This document shows, piece by piece, positions 42,819 through 52,342 of a stretch of DNA of 64,000 bases; positions within the stretch are counted from its first letter, which is position 1; each line of letters starts with the position of its first letter. Location of the stretch: positions 1-64,000 of the forward strand of contig NZ_LZSU01000050.1 of assembly GCF_001665575.1 (NCBI RefSeq). Direction: 5' to 3'. The stretch comes from Mycobacterium sp. 852013-51886_SCH5428379. GTDB lineage: Bacteria > Actinomycetota > Actinomycetes > Mycobacteriales > Mycobacteriaceae. The notes below the pieces were generated by a model. It was not told the origin of the DNA and did not search any database. It was given only the letters and a program-made list of their open reading frames with translations. A program made the position numbers and the translations under genes.

Positions 42819-43592
42819 ATGGGGGCCGGGGCGCATCCGCTCTACCACCACGCAGACTCCGCGGTGCACCGACTGCCGGCCGAGGTGAAGATCGTCGGCC
42901 TGCTGGCATTCGTGCTCGCCGTGGTCGCCACCCCGCGCGAAACCCTATGGCCCTACGCCGGATACGCGGTCATCGTGCTGGTCGTCTGGCGACTGGCGCG
43001 CATCCCGCTGCGCTGGGTGCTCCCGAGGATGCTGATCGAGGCGCCGTTCGTGGTGCTGGCACTGCTGCTGCCGTTCTCCGGCGGCGGTGAACGCGTCGAG
43101 GTCGCGGGCCTTTCGCTGTCGGTCGCCGGTCTCTACGCCGCCTGGGGGATCGTCGCAAAGGGCACCCTCGGCGTGGCGGCCGCGCTGGCCGTCGCCGCAA
43201 CCACGTCGGCGGCCCAGCTGCCCGCCGCCCTGAGCCGGCTCGGAGCGCCCGCCGTGGTCACCTCGGTGCTGGTGCTGATGATCCGCTACGTCGATCTGCT
43301 GGCCGCCGAAGCGGGCCGAATGCGCATGGCCCGCATCTCCCGCGGCGACTCACCCCGCGCGCTGCACCAGGCCGGCGCGATCGCCAAGGGGATCGGGACG
43401 CTGTTTCTCCGCTCCTACGAACGCGGCGAACGGGTGTACGTCGCGATGCTGTCCCGCGGATTCGACGGCCACGCCCCCGATCTCGCCTCGGTCGGCGCGC
43501 CGCCACCGGCCCGTGGCCCGCAGTGGGCGGCCGCGCTGAGCCCGGCCGCCGCCGCCATCACGGTCACCGCGCTGGCCTGGACGACAGGATGA
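42819..43592 (+). CDS. cbiQ: ECF transporter membrane component
   Basis: 257 residues. A typical CbiQ membrane protein: HRLPAEVKIVGLLAFVLAV, then several membrane helices, and the cytoplasmic coupling region with MRMARISRGDSPRAL and a later YVAMLSRGFDG, the two Ala-Arg-Gly-type helices that contact the ATPase. Overlaps the ATPase gene by 4 bases. No anomalies. Confidence 0.9.
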   Translation: MGAGAHPLYHHADSAVHRLPAEVKIVGLLAFVLAVVATPRETLWPYAGYAVIVLVVWRLARIPLRWVLPRMLIEAPFVVLALLLPFSGGGERVEVAGLSLSVAGLYAAWGIVAKGTLGVAAALAVAATTSAAQLPAALSRLGAPAVVTSVLVLMIRYVDLLAAEAGRMRMARISRGDSPRALHQAGAIAKGIGTLFLRSYERGERVYVAMLSRGFDGHAPDLASVGAPPPARGPQWAAALSPAAAAITVTALAWTTG

Positions 43593-44359
43593 CCCCGCCC
43601 GCGGTGCGCGTCGAGCAGCTGCGGCACGTCTACCCCGACGGTCGCGTCGCGCTCGACGGCGTCGACCTCACCGTGCACCCCGGCGAACGCGTTGCGGTCC
43701 TGGGCCCCAACGGCGCCGGGAAGACGACCCTGATGCTGCACCTCAACGGGGTGCTGACCGCCAGCTCGGGCACGGTCGCGATCGGGGGCACCCCGGTGGC
43801 GCGGAAGACCGTCGGCGACATCCGCCGCCGCGTCGGCCTGGTGTTCCAGGACCCCGACGATCAGCTGTTCATGCCGACCGTCGCGCAGGACGTCGCGTTC
43901 GGTCCGGCGAATTTCGGCCTGCGCGGCGACGAATTGGCGACCCGGGTGCGCACGGCGCTGCACACCGTCGACCTGCTCGACGACGCCGACCGCAGCCCCA
44001 CCCACCTGTCGGCAGGACAGCGGCGCCGCGCGGCTCTGGCGTCCGTGCTGGCCTGCGAGCCGGACATCCTGGTCCTCGACGAACCGTCGGCGAACCTCGA
44101 CCCGCTGGCCCGCCGGGAACTCGCCGAGACGCTGCTCCGGTTGTCGGCGACCCTGCTGATCGTCACGCACGACCTGCCCTATGCCGCACAGCTGTGCGAG
44201 CGCGCCGTCGTGATGGACGCCGGGACCATCGTCGCCGACGGGCCCGTCGCCGCCGTCCTGTCCGACGCACCGCTGCTGGCCGCGCACCGACTGGAACTGC
44301 CGTGGGGATTCACCGTCCCCGACCGAGGACGACCCGGGACGCCACCGCACCGTAGGTAG
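43589..44359 (+). CDS. cbiO: ECF transporter ATPase
   Basis: 256 residues. Walker A LGPNGAGKTTLMLHL, Q-loop VGLVFQDPDDQLF, a signature that reads HLSAGQRRRAALASVLA, Walker B ILVLDEPSANLDP, and switch His in LIVTHDLPYA. The signature has Ala in place of the usual Gly before Gly-Gln, unusual but seen in some ECF ATPases. It powers CbiMNQ metal uptake. ATG overlaps cbiQ stop. Confidence 0.92.
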   Translation: MTPPAVRVEQLRHVYPDGRVALDGVDLTVHPGERVAVLGPNGAGKTTLMLHLNGVLTASSGTVAIGGTPVARKTVGDIRRRVGLVFQDPDDQLFMPTVAQDVAFGPANFGLRGDELATRVRTALHTVDLLDDADRSPTHLSAGQRRRAALASVLACEPDILVLDEPSANLDPLARRELAETLLRLSATLLIVTHDLPYAAQLCERAVVMDAGTIVADGPVAAVLSDAPLLAAHRLELPWGFTVPDRGRPGTPPHRR

Positions 44360-44395
44360 GCTGAATGCACCGTTCGCCGAGGAAAGTGATCATGC

Positions 44396-45829
44396 GTGAC
44401 CGATGAGGACCCGCGGCGTCCCGGCTCCCGTCCGGCGCCCGACCCGGCGACCCAGCGCACCTTCGGCCGTCCCGACGGGGTGACCGGGGCGTTCGCCAGT
44501 CCTGAGCGTCGCGCCGGAGCAGGTCGGGAAGCCGGTCGTTACGAACCCACCAATCAGCCGCCCGACGCCGTGCTGGCCGACGTCTTCGCCCGGCCCGACG
44601 ACGACACCGATGTCAACACCGACGACGACTCGATCCTGGCGCCGCCACCGGCCGCCGGACCGCCCACCGAACCGGCCGCCGCACCCACCGAGACCGCCGT
44701 CGCCGCACCCACGGTGCCCGCCGAGAAGCTCGGCGTGCGCGATCTGCTGTTCGGCGGCAGGGTCTCCAAACCGGCGCTGGTGGTGTTGGCGGTCATCGCC
44801 CTGACCGTCGGGCTGCTCGGCGGTTGGGTGGGCAGCAAGTCCGCGTCGGTCCTGGAGGCGTTCGCGACCCCCAAGGTCAGTCTGTCGACCACCGATTCCG
44901 ACGAACTCTCCGAGGGACGGTTCTCCCGGGTCGCCGACGCGGTCGCCGATTCGGTGGTGACGATCGAGGCGATGAGCGATTCGGCGGGTTCGCAGGGCTC
45001 CGGCGTCGTCGTCGACGGCCGCGGCTACGTCGTCACGAACAACCATGTCGTCGAAGAAGCCGCGATGGCGCTCGACAAGTGGAAGCTGGCCGTGGTGTTC
45101 AACGACGGTAAGACCGTCCCGGCCCACATCGTCGGCCGCGATCCCACCACCGACCTCGCGGTGCTCAAGGTCAACAACGTCGACAACCTGACCGTCGCGC
45201 GCCTGGGCGACTCCGACAAGCTGCGGGTCGGCCAGGAGGTCATCGCCGCCGGTGCGCCACTGGGTCTGCGCAGCACCGACACGCAGGGCATCATCAGCGC
45301 ACTCGACCGCGCGGTGCGGCTGTCCGGCGACGACTCCGGCGGCGACACCGTCATCGCCGCCGTGCAGACCGACGCGGCGATCAACCACGGCAACTCCGGC
45401 GGTCCGCTGATCAACATGAACGCCGAGGTCATCGGGATCAACGCGGCGGGCAGATCGCTGTCGGACAGTGCCAGCGGCCTTGGCTTCGCCATCCCGGTCA
45501 ACGAGGTGCGTCACGTCGTCGAGACGCTGATGCGCGACGGCGTCATCGCCCACCCGACCCTCGGGCTGTCGGCCGAATCGGTCAGCGAGTCGGCCGCCGA
45601 GGGCGCCCGTGTCACCGACGTCAAACAGGGCAGCCCGGCCGACCGTGCGGGTCTGCAGAAGGACGACGTGGTGATCCGGATCGGCGACCGGGACGTCGGC
45701 GACCTCGACGGGTTCATCGTCGCGGTGCGTCAGCTCCCGATCGGGCAGGACGCCCCGGTGGAGGTGCTGCGCGGGGGCGAGCGGCTCACCCTGACGGTCA
45801 ACCCGCAGGCGGGGGAACCCTCGACGTAG
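44396..45829 (+). CDS. membrane-anchored HtrA-type serine protease
   Basis: 477 residues. A disordered acidic/Pro-rich N-terminus (1-120), one membrane helix at about 126-146, then a trypsin-like domain outside the membrane. Catalytic triad: His217 in NNHVV, Asp253 in DPTTDLAVL and Ser334 in GNSGGPL. A PDZ domain (about 385-470) has VKQGSPADRAGLQKDDVVIRIGDRDV. It fits mycobacterial HtrA/PepD-type quality-control proteases. TAGGCT about 34 bases upstream and GAGGAAAG precede GTG 44396. Confidence 0.92.
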   Translation: MTDEDPRRPGSRPAPDPATQRTFGRPDGVTGAFASPERRAGAGREAGRYEPTNQPPDAVLADVFARPDDDTDVNTDDDSILAPPPAAGPPTEPAAAPTETAVAAPTVPAEKLGVRDLLFGGRVSKPALVVLAVIALTVGLLGGWVGSKSASVLEAFATPKVSLSTTDSDELSEGRFSRVADAVADSVVTIEAMSDSAGSQGSGVVVDGRGYVVTNNHVVEEAAMALDKWKLAVVFNDGKTVPAHIVGRDPTTDLAVLKVNNVDNLTVARLGDSDKLRVGQEVIAAGAPLGLRSTDTQGIISALDRAVRLSGDDSGGDTVIAAVQTDAAINHGNSGGPLINMNAEVIGINAAGRSLSDSASGLGFAIPVNEVRHVVETLMRDGVIAHPTLGLSAESVSESAAEGARVTDVKQGSPADRAGLQKDDVVIRIGDRDVGDLDGFIVAVRQLPIGQDAPVEVLRGGERLTLTVNPQAGEPST

Positions 45830-45841
45830 CGCGGACGCGGC

Positions 45842-47254
45842 TCAGTGCCGGCGGGCCGGCGGCCAGGGCGGTTCACCGCACAGATCCAGCAGCGCGTTCT
45901 CGATCACCTCGGGCAGCGCCGGATGGATCCAGTACTGTCCGCGCGCCATGTCCTGGGCGGGCAGATCGAACGCCATCGCCGTGATGAGCGGCTGGATGAT
46001 CGACGACGCCTGATGGCCCATGATGTGTGCACCCAGCAACAGCCCGGTCTCGTCGTCGACGATGAGTTTCGCGAATCCCGACGTGTCCTCCATCGCCCAC
46101 CCGTAAGCGACGTCGCTGTAGTCCTGCACCTTGCTGCGGATGCGGTGACCGGCGGCACGGGCCGCGTTCTCGGTCATCCCCACCGATGCGATCTGCGGTT
46201 CGGTGAACACCGCCGACGGTACGTGGCGATGGTTGGCCTCCGCCATCGCCTCCGTGTCGTCCCAGTCGACGAGCAGATTGTTCTTCACAACGCGCGCTTC
46301 GTGATTGGCGACGTGCTTGAGCTGGTGAGGTGAGCAGACGTCGCCGAGGGCGAACACGTTGCGCGCGGTGGTGCGCTGGTATTCGTCCACGGTGACCCGA
46401 CCCCGCTCGACGGCCACCCCGGCCAGGTGCGCGTCGAGCTGATCACCGTTGGGCACCCGGCCGGTGGCCACCAGCAGCACGTCACCGCGCAGCGACGATC
46501 CGTCGTCGAGTTCCAACGTGACACCGGAGTCGTCGCTGGTGCCGCCGACGATGTTGCGGCGGCTGCGGATCTCCCACTTCTTGCCGGCGATGTCGGTGAA
46601 CCGCTCGCAGATCGTGTCGTCGGCGTGGGCGAGCAGCGTGGTGCCGCGGATGACGATCGTGACGCGCGACCCCAGCGAGGAGAAGATGTGCGCGAACTCC
46701 GCTGCGACATAACCGCCGCCGACGATGATGATGTGCTCGGGCAGCTCCGCGATCCGCATGATCGTGTCACTGGTGTGATACGTCACCCCGCAGTCGCCGA
46801 TCGCCGGCGGCACCGTGGCGCGGGACCCCGCGGCGATGACCACCTGGTCGGCGGTGAACTCGTCGCCGTCGTCGGTGCGCAGCCGGTAGCCGCCGTCGGG
46901 CAGCGTGCCGGCGAACCGGGTGTGGGCGGCGAAGACCTCGACGTTGGGGGAGGATCGGCGGTAGTGCTCGCCGCCGGTGGCCAGCGGATCGATCCGGCCG
47001 AAGACACGCGAGACGATGTCGCTCCAGCGGACGTCGTCGACGTGCGCGTCGATTCCGTATTGCGGTGCGTCGCGGACGTTCTGGGCGACTCCGGCCGCGT
47101 AGACGAACATCTTCGTGGGGATGCAGCCGACGTTCAGGCAGGTGCCACCGAACATCCCCTTCTCGCAGATCGCCACCTTCTTGTCGATGTAGCGGTCGTC
47201 GAGGATCGTGTTCCCCGAACCGGTTCCGATGATCGCGATGTCGAAGTGCGCCAT
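45842..47254 (-). CDS. mtr: mycothione reductase
   Basis: 470 residues. Pyridine nucleotide-disulphide oxidoreductase: FAD motif IAIIGTGSGNTILDD (unusual GTGSGN), redox pair GGTCLNVGCIPTK, NAD(P) motif IIVGGGYVAAEFAHIF, and C-terminal HP/EN region with GQYWIHPALPEVIENALL. GTGSGN and the C-terminal IHPALPEVIE motif match mycothione reductase, which recycles mycothiol disulphide with NADPH. ATG 47254 is preferred (GGGGGG 9 bases upstream); ATG 47263 is in frame. Confidence 0.92.
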   Translation of the reverse strand: MAHFDIAIIGTGSGNTILDDRYIDKKVAICEKGMFGGTCLNVGCIPTKMFVYAAGVAQNVRDAPQYGIDAHVDDVRWSDIVSRVFGRIDPLATGGEHYRRSSPNVEVFAAHTRFAGTLPDGGYRLRTDDGDEFTADQVVIAAGSRATVPPAIGDCGVTYHTSDTIMRIAELPEHIIIVGGGYVAAEFAHIFSSLGSRVTIVIRGTTLLAHADDTICERFTDIAGKKWEIRSRRNIVGGTSDDSGVTLELDDGSSLRGDVLLVATGRVPNGDQLDAHLAGVAVERGRVTVDEYQRTTARNVFALGDVCSPHQLKHVANHEARVVKNNLLVDWDDTEAMAEANHRHVPSAVFTEPQIASVGMTENAARAAGHRIRSKVQDYSDVAYGWAMEDTSGFAKLIVDDETGLLLGAHIMGHQASSIIQPLITAMAFDLPAQDMARGQYWIHPALPEVIENALLDLCGEPPWPPARRH

Positions 47255-47281
47255 TTGTCTCATCCCCCCTCTCGCACTAGT

Positions 47282-48271
47282 TCATCCCACGTTGCCCGCA
47301 TACCAGTCCAGCCAGCGATCCAGCTCACGGTAGGCCGCATCCCGCGGTTCGGCCAGCGACAGGAAGACGTCGTGTTTGGCGTCGGGGATCGGCACCACGG
47401 TGGAGCGGTTGCCGATACACCCGGCCCAGCGCGCGATCTGCCGGACGTCGAGGACCGCGTCACCGCGCTGGATCGACTCCGGATCGCCGGCCTCCCGCAC
47501 GCTGTGGTCCGACCGCAGGATCAGGTTGGGCACACCGACGTCCAGCCCGCGGTGCAGCCGATGGTGGCCGCGTCGGATCGCGTGCAGCCAGCCGACGGTG
47601 ACCGGGAAGCCCCCCACCGGCTTCCACTGCAGGTTGTAGTCGAATTCGCCGGCGTAGTCGCGGTGCAGCGAGGCGCCGTAACCGACACCCGGGCGCGGGG
47701 CCCGCACCACCCGGTGCTTGCGGACGCGCGACAGCGCACCCAGGGCGGCCGAAGTGCCCCCACTCCGCAGGATCGCCGGACCCTGCAGATCGAGCCACGG
47801 ACTGTTGAGCACCAGACCACCCAGGTGCAGCCGCCCCGTGTCGCCCCGGCGGGCGACGCGGTCCAGCCACAGCGACACGATCAACCCGCCCGCCGAGTGG
47901 CCGACGACGAGCACCTCGGCCCCGCCGGTCTCGGCGGCGATCACCTCCAGCGCCCGCTCCAACTCGGTGTCGTAGCGCGCCAGGTCGGTGGTGAAGTGCG
48001 GCGTCTGGCCCTCCCGGCGCGACCGCCCGCATTTGTGCAGGTCCAGGGCATAGAAGGCGAATCCGCGGGCGGCGAGGTGGTCGGCCAGGTCGGTGTGGAA
48101 GAAATAGTCGGTGAACCCGTGCACCAGCAACACCGCGCGGCGGGCCGCGGACTGCACCGGGCCGCGCCGCACCAGGGTGGCGAACAGCTCGCCCTCACCG
48201 TCGGGATCGTCGCCGAGCGCGAAGGTCTGCTGAAGGTAGTCGGGCAGCTCGTCGGGCACCCAGGCGCTCAC
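47282..48271 (-). CDS. alpha/beta hydrolase / lysophospholipase-like (Rv2854-like)
   Basis: 329 residues. Alpha/beta hydrolase fold: oxyanion region VLLVHGFTDYFFHT, YALDLHKCGRS, nucleophile elbow VLVVGHSAGGLIVSLWLD with Ser, and late His in PDAKHDVFLSL. Acidic residue in ILRSDHSV likely. The family contains monoacylglycerol lipases and esterases. GTG 48271 is chosen because TAGTGT is 7 bases upstream; the ORF continues to 48586. It ends 18 bases before mtr's upstream region, same strand, so it may be transcribed with mtr. Confidence 0.87.
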   Translation of the reverse strand: MSAWVPDELPDYLQQTFALGDDPDGEGELFATLVRRGPVQSAARRAVLLVHGFTDYFFHTDLADHLAARGFAFYALDLHKCGRSRREGQTPHFTTDLARYDTELERALEVIAAETGGAEVLVVGHSAGGLIVSLWLDRVARRGDTGRLHLGGLVLNSPWLDLQGPAILRSGGTSAALGALSRVRKHRVVRAPRPGVGYGASLHRDYAGEFDYNLQWKPVGGFPVTVGWLHAIRRGHHRLHRGLDVGVPNLILRSDHSVREAGDPESIQRGDAVLDVRQIARWAGCIGNRSTVVPIPDAKHDVFLSLAEPRDAAYRELDRWLDWYAGNVG

Positions 48272-48413
48272 CTGAGCCACACTAGGCGGCCTCGGCCGGG
48301 CGCGGCTGCGCGCGGTGAGCAGATGCACAGTGACCGCACGGTTGGCGGCCCCGGCCTCGGGATAACCTGAGACCTGGTGAACCGCCGGATTCGCGACTGT
48401 AAGGATCGATGAC

Positions 48414-49973
48414 GTGCCTGATGAAGAGGTAGCCAAGACCGACGTCGTGCTGGTGGGTGCCGGCATCATGAGCGCCACGCTGGGGGTCCTGCTCAAGCTT
48501 CTGGAGCCGAACTGGTCCATCACGCTGATCGAGCGACTGGACGGCGCGGCCGCCGAGAGCAGCGACGCGTGGAACAACGCGGGCACCGGCCACTCCGCGC
48601 TCTGCGAACTGAACTACACCCCGCAGACGTCCGACGGCGTCGTCGACATCAGCAAGGCCGTCAACGTCAACGAGCAGTTCCAGGTCTCGCGGCAGTTCTG
48701 GAGCTACGCGGTGGAGAACGGCGTGTTGCCCGACGTCCGCAGCTTCATCAACCCCGTCCCGCACGTCAGCTTCGTCACCGGGGCGAAGAACGCCCGCTAT
48801 CTGCGCGCCCGCTACGACGCGCTGGTGACCAACCCGCTGTTCGCCACGATGGAGTACATCGACGACCCGGACGAGTTCGCCCGCCGGCTGCCGTTCATGG
48901 CCGAGGGCCGCGATCTGCGTGAGCCGTTGGCGCTGAACTGGACCCAGGACGGCACCGACGTCGACTTCGGGTCGCTGTCCCGTCAGCTCATCGGGTACTG
49001 CGCCCAACGCGGTATGCCCACGCTGTTCGGGCACGACGTCCGCGATCTGTCCAAGCAGTCCGACGGCAGCTGGATGGTCAAGGTGGTCAACCGCCGCACC
49101 CGGGCGACGCGAAAGATCAACGCGAAGTTCGTCTTCGTCGGTGCCGGCGGCGGTGCGCTGCCGCTGCTGCAGAAGGCCGGGATCAAGGAGGCCAAGGGCT
49201 TCGGCGGCTTCCCGGTGGGCGGACAGTGGCTGCGCAGCCGCAACCCCGACCTCACCGCCAGGCACCAGGCCAAGGTGTACGGTCTGCCGCCCCTCGGTGC
49301 GCCCCCGATGTCGGTGCCGCACTTGGACACCCGAGTCATCAACGGCAAGTCGTGGCTGCTGTTCGGTCCGTTCGCCGGCTGGTCGCCGAAATTCCTCAAG
49401 CAGGGCAAGGTCACCGATCTGCCGTTCTCGGTCAAGCCGAACAACCTCGCTTCGATGCTCGGCGTCGGCCTCACCGAGATGGGTCTGCTGAAGTACCTGA
49501 TCGGTCAGCTCATGCTCAGCGAGCCCGACCGGGTGGACGCCCTGCGGGATTTCGCGCCCAGCGCCCGCGACTCCGATTGGGAACTCGACATCGCCGGGCA
49601 GCGGGTGCAGGTCATCCGGCGCAAGGGCAAGGGCGGGGTGCTGGAGTTCGGCACCACGGTGCTCGCAGCGCAGGACGGCAGCATGGCCGGTCTGCTGGGT
49701 GCGTCCCCGGGCGCGTCGACGGCGGTGCCCGCGATGCTCGACGTGATGCAGCGGTGCTTCTCCGAGCGCTACGCCGCGTGGGAGCCCAAACTCCAGGAGA
49801 TCGTGCCGTCGCTGGGCACGAAGCTGTCCACCGAACCCAAGCTCTTCGAGGAGATCTGGGCGCACGGCACCAGGGTGCTCAAGCTGGATCGCCCGGCCGA
49901 GGGGCTGCCCTTGGCCGGCCCGGACACCGAGCACACCGAATCGGACTCCAACCGCGCCGCGGTCACCGCCTGA
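48414..49973 (+). CDS. mqo: malate:quinone oxidoreductase
   Basis: 519 residues. FAD-dependent membrane-associated Mqo oxidises malate to oxaloacetate, passing electrons to quinone. FAD motif VVLVGAGIMSATLGVLLKLLEPNW, then ESSDAWNNAGTGHSALCELNYTP, FVGAGGGALPLLQKAGI, GFGGFPVGGQWL and SVPHLDTRVINGKSWLLFGPFAG, all typical of the family. GTG 48414 has AAGGAT upstream; TAACCT at 48363-48368 may be the -10. Divergent from the lipase-like gene. Confidence 0.95.
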   Translation: MPDEEVAKTDVVLVGAGIMSATLGVLLKLLEPNWSITLIERLDGAAAESSDAWNNAGTGHSALCELNYTPQTSDGVVDISKAVNVNEQFQVSRQFWSYAVENGVLPDVRSFINPVPHVSFVTGAKNARYLRARYDALVTNPLFATMEYIDDPDEFARRLPFMAEGRDLREPLALNWTQDGTDVDFGSLSRQLIGYCAQRGMPTLFGHDVRDLSKQSDGSWMVKVVNRRTRATRKINAKFVFVGAGGGALPLLQKAGIKEAKGFGGFPVGGQWLRSRNPDLTARHQAKVYGLPPLGAPPMSVPHLDTRVINGKSWLLFGPFAGWSPKFLKQGKVTDLPFSVKPNNLASMLGVGLTEMGLLKYLIGQLMLSEPDRVDALRDFAPSARDSDWELDIAGQRVQVIRRKGKGGVLEFGTTVLAAQDGSMAGLLGASPGASTAVPAMLDVMQRCFSERYAAWEPKLQEIVPSLGTKLSTEPKLFEEIWAHGTRVLKLDRPAEGLPLAGPDTEHTESDSNRAAVTA

Positions 49974-49985
49974 CGTGGACAGCCG

Positions 49986-50450
49986 ATGACGGTCGCGCTG
50001 CGGCGCAGCTGGGCCAAGGACCTCGACGCCGCGACGCTCTACGAACTGCTGAAGCTGCGGGTCGAGGTGTTCGTCGTCGAACAGGCCTGCCCCTACCCGG
50101 AACTCGATGGTCGGGACCTGCTCGCCGAGACCCGCCACTTCTGGCTGGAGGGCCCTGACGGTGAGGTCGTCTCCACGTTGCGGCTGATGGAGGAGCACGC
50201 CGGCGGCCACAAGACGTTCCGCATCGGTCGCGTGTGCACCAAGCGCAGCGGCCGGGGACACGGGCACACCGCTCGGCTGATGCAGGCCGCACTCGCCGAT
50301 GTCGGCGACCACCCGTGCCGCATCGACGCCCAGACCTATCTGGAGGAGATGTACGCCAACCACGGATTCGTCCGCGATGGAGACGAATACGTCGAAGACG
50401 GCATCCCGCACGTCCCGATGGTGCGACCGGTCCCCGGGAGCGCGCACTGA
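49986..50450 (+). CDS. GNAT acetyltransferase, ElaA-like (Rv2851c-like)
   Basis: 154 residues. GNAT fold with LYELLKLRVEVFVVEQACPYPELDGRD, the ElaA N-terminal signature, and RIGRVCTKRSGRGHGHTARLMQAAL, the acetyl-CoA loop. Ends with EEMYANHGFVRDGDEYVEDGIPHVPM. Substrate unknown. Follows mqo by 12 bases and overlaps the chelatase gene by one base, so it is in the same transcript. Confidence 0.88.
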   Translation: MTVALRRSWAKDLDAATLYELLKLRVEVFVVEQACPYPELDGRDLLAETRHFWLEGPDGEVVSTLRLMEEHAGGHKTFRIGRVCTKRSGRGHGHTARLMQAALADVGDHPCRIDAQTYLEEMYANHGFVRDGDEYVEDGIPHVPMVRPVPGSAH

Positions 50451-52327
50451 TGGCTGTCCCGACCTATCCGTTCAGCGCGATCGTCGGTCACGACCGGCTG
50501 CTGCTCGCCCTGTTGCTGTGCGCCGTCCGGCCCGAGATCGGTGGCGTGCTGATCCGCGGCGAGAAGGGCACCGCGAAATCGACGGCGGTGCGCGGACTCG
50601 CCGAGATCCTGCGCGGCGTAGGAGGTTCGGGCGGGGGAGCGCTTGTCGAGCTACCCATCGGCGCCACCGAGGACCGCGTCGTCGGATCGCTGGATCTGCA
50701 GAAGGTGCTGCGCGACGGCGAACACGCCTTCTCGCCCGGACTGCTGGCCCGCGCCCACGGGGGCGTGCTGTACGTCGACGAGGTCAACCTGCTGCACGAC
50801 CATCTGGTGGACGTGCTGCTCGACGCCGCGGCGATGGGCCGGGTCCACGTCGAACGCGACGGGATCTCGCACAGTCACGAGGCCAAGTTCATCCTGATCG
50901 GCACCATGAACCCCGAAGAGGGTGAGCTGCGTCCCCAGCTGCTCGACCGCTTCGGATTGACGGTGGACATCGCCGCGTCGCGCGACGTCGACGTGCGCGT
51001 CGAGGTGATCCGTCGGCGGATGGCGTTCGAAGCCGATCCCGCGGGATTCGCCGAGCGCTACACCAACTCCGATGCCGACCTGTCCCGCCGGGTGTCCACA
51101 GCTCGCGCCCTGGTCGACTCGGTCGTGTTGCCCGACAACGAGTTACGCCGTATCGCGGCGCTGTGCGCCGCGTTCGACGTGGACGGGATGCGGGCCGATC
51201 TGGTGGTGGCCCGGACGGCGGTCGCGCACGCCGCCTGGCGCGGTGAAACCACCGTCTGCGAAGAGGACATCCGGGTGGCCGCCGAACTCGCGCTGCCGCA
51301 CCGGCGCCGGCGCGACCCGTTCGACGACCCCGGTCTGGACCCGCAGCGCCTCGACGAGGCGATGGCCGAGGCCGGCGAGTCCGCGGACGGCCCGCCCCCC
51401 GACGGCGACCCCGAGCCGGATCCGGAACCGGACCCGCCCGGTGGCGGCACGCCCGGGCCGACCGGCGAGTCACCGAAACCACCGTCCGGGCAACGAGATT
51501 CGTCGTCACAGCCGCGTCCCAGCGCCGCGCCGTCGGCGGCGTTCCGCACCCGGACGCTGACGGTGCCCGGTATCGGCGAGGGCGCGCCGGGACGCCGGTC
51601 CCGGGCGCGGAACCGCACCGGCACCGTGGTGTCGGCGACGGCCGACGCCGACGGCCACGGGTTGCACGTCTTCGGCACGCTGCTGGCGGCGGCCGGTAGC
51701 CAGCGCGGTTCGGGTCGCCCCCGACCGGGACCGCAGGACGTCCGGCGCGCCGTGCGCGAAGGACGCGAGGGCAACCTGGTGGTGTTCGTCGTCGACGCCT
51801 CGGGATCGATGGCGGCGCGCGACCGCATGGCCGCTGTCGGCGGTGCCACGCTGTCCCTGCTGCGCGACGCCTATCAGCGCCGCGACAAGGTCGCGGTCAT
51901 CACCTTCCGAGGCCGGGAGGCGACGCTGCTGCTGCCGCCGACCTCATCGGTGTACATCGCGAGCCGGCGCCTGGCCCGCTTCGACACCGGCGGCAAGACG
52001 CCGATCGCCGAGGGACTCCTGGCCGCACGCGACGTGGTGGTGCGCGAGAAGGCGCGGGACCGGGCTCGGCGTTGCCTGGTGGTCGTCCTCACCGACGGCC
52101 GCGCCACCGGCGGACCCGATCCCCTGGGCCGCACCCGCCAGGCCGCCGCCCGACTGGTCGCCGAGGGTGCCGCCGCGGTGGTCGTGGACTGTGAGACGTC
52201 GCTGGTGCGCCTCGGGCTCGCCGAGGAACTGGCCACCGCGCTGCGGGCCCCCGCCGTGCGACTGGCGCAGCTGCGCGCCGATGAGCTGACCCGCGTGGTG
52301 ACCGGCACCGAACACCGCGCCGCCTGA
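50450..52327 (+). CDS. magnesium/cobalt chelatase-type fused AAA+ and VWA protein
   Basis: 625 residues. N-terminal AAA+ domain (ChlI/CobS-like, about 5-320): Walker A GEKGTAKSTAVRGL, LARAHGGVLYVDEVNLLHDHLVD (Walker B), and LIGTMNPEEGELRPQLLDRFGL. An acidic Pro-rich linker (about 320-400) precedes a C-terminal VWA domain with the MIDAS motif DASGSM near residue 449 and GKTPIAEGLL. ChlI and ChlD are fused. Neighbouring cobO/cobB suggest a role with cobalt insertion in corrin, but a CobN-type large subunit is not in this window. Confidence 0.87.
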   Translation: MAVPTYPFSAIVGHDRLLLALLLCAVRPEIGGVLIRGEKGTAKSTAVRGLAEILRGVGGSGGGALVELPIGATEDRVVGSLDLQKVLRDGEHAFSPGLLARAHGGVLYVDEVNLLHDHLVDVLLDAAAMGRVHVERDGISHSHEAKFILIGTMNPEEGELRPQLLDRFGLTVDIAASRDVDVRVEVIRRRMAFEADPAGFAERYTNSDADLSRRVSTARALVDSVVLPDNELRRIAALCAAFDVDGMRADLVVARTAVAHAAWRGETTVCEEDIRVAAELALPHRRRRDPFDDPGLDPQRLDEAMAEAGESADGPPPDGDPEPDPEPDPPGGGTPGPTGESPKPPSGQRDSSSQPRPSAAPSAAFRTRTLTVPGIGEGAPGRRSRARNRTGTVVSATADADGHGLHVFGTLLAAAGSQRGSGRPRPGPQDVRRAVREGREGNLVVFVVDASGSMAARDRMAAVGGATLSLLRDAYQRRDKVAVITFRGREATLLLPPTSSVYIASRRLARFDTGGKTPIAEGLLAARDVVVREKARDRARRCLVVVLTDGRATGGPDPLGRTRQAAARLVAEGAAAVVVDCETSLVRLGLAEELATALRAPAVRLAQLRADELTRVVTGTEHRAA

Positions 52328-52342
52328 CGGAGGAAACCGACC

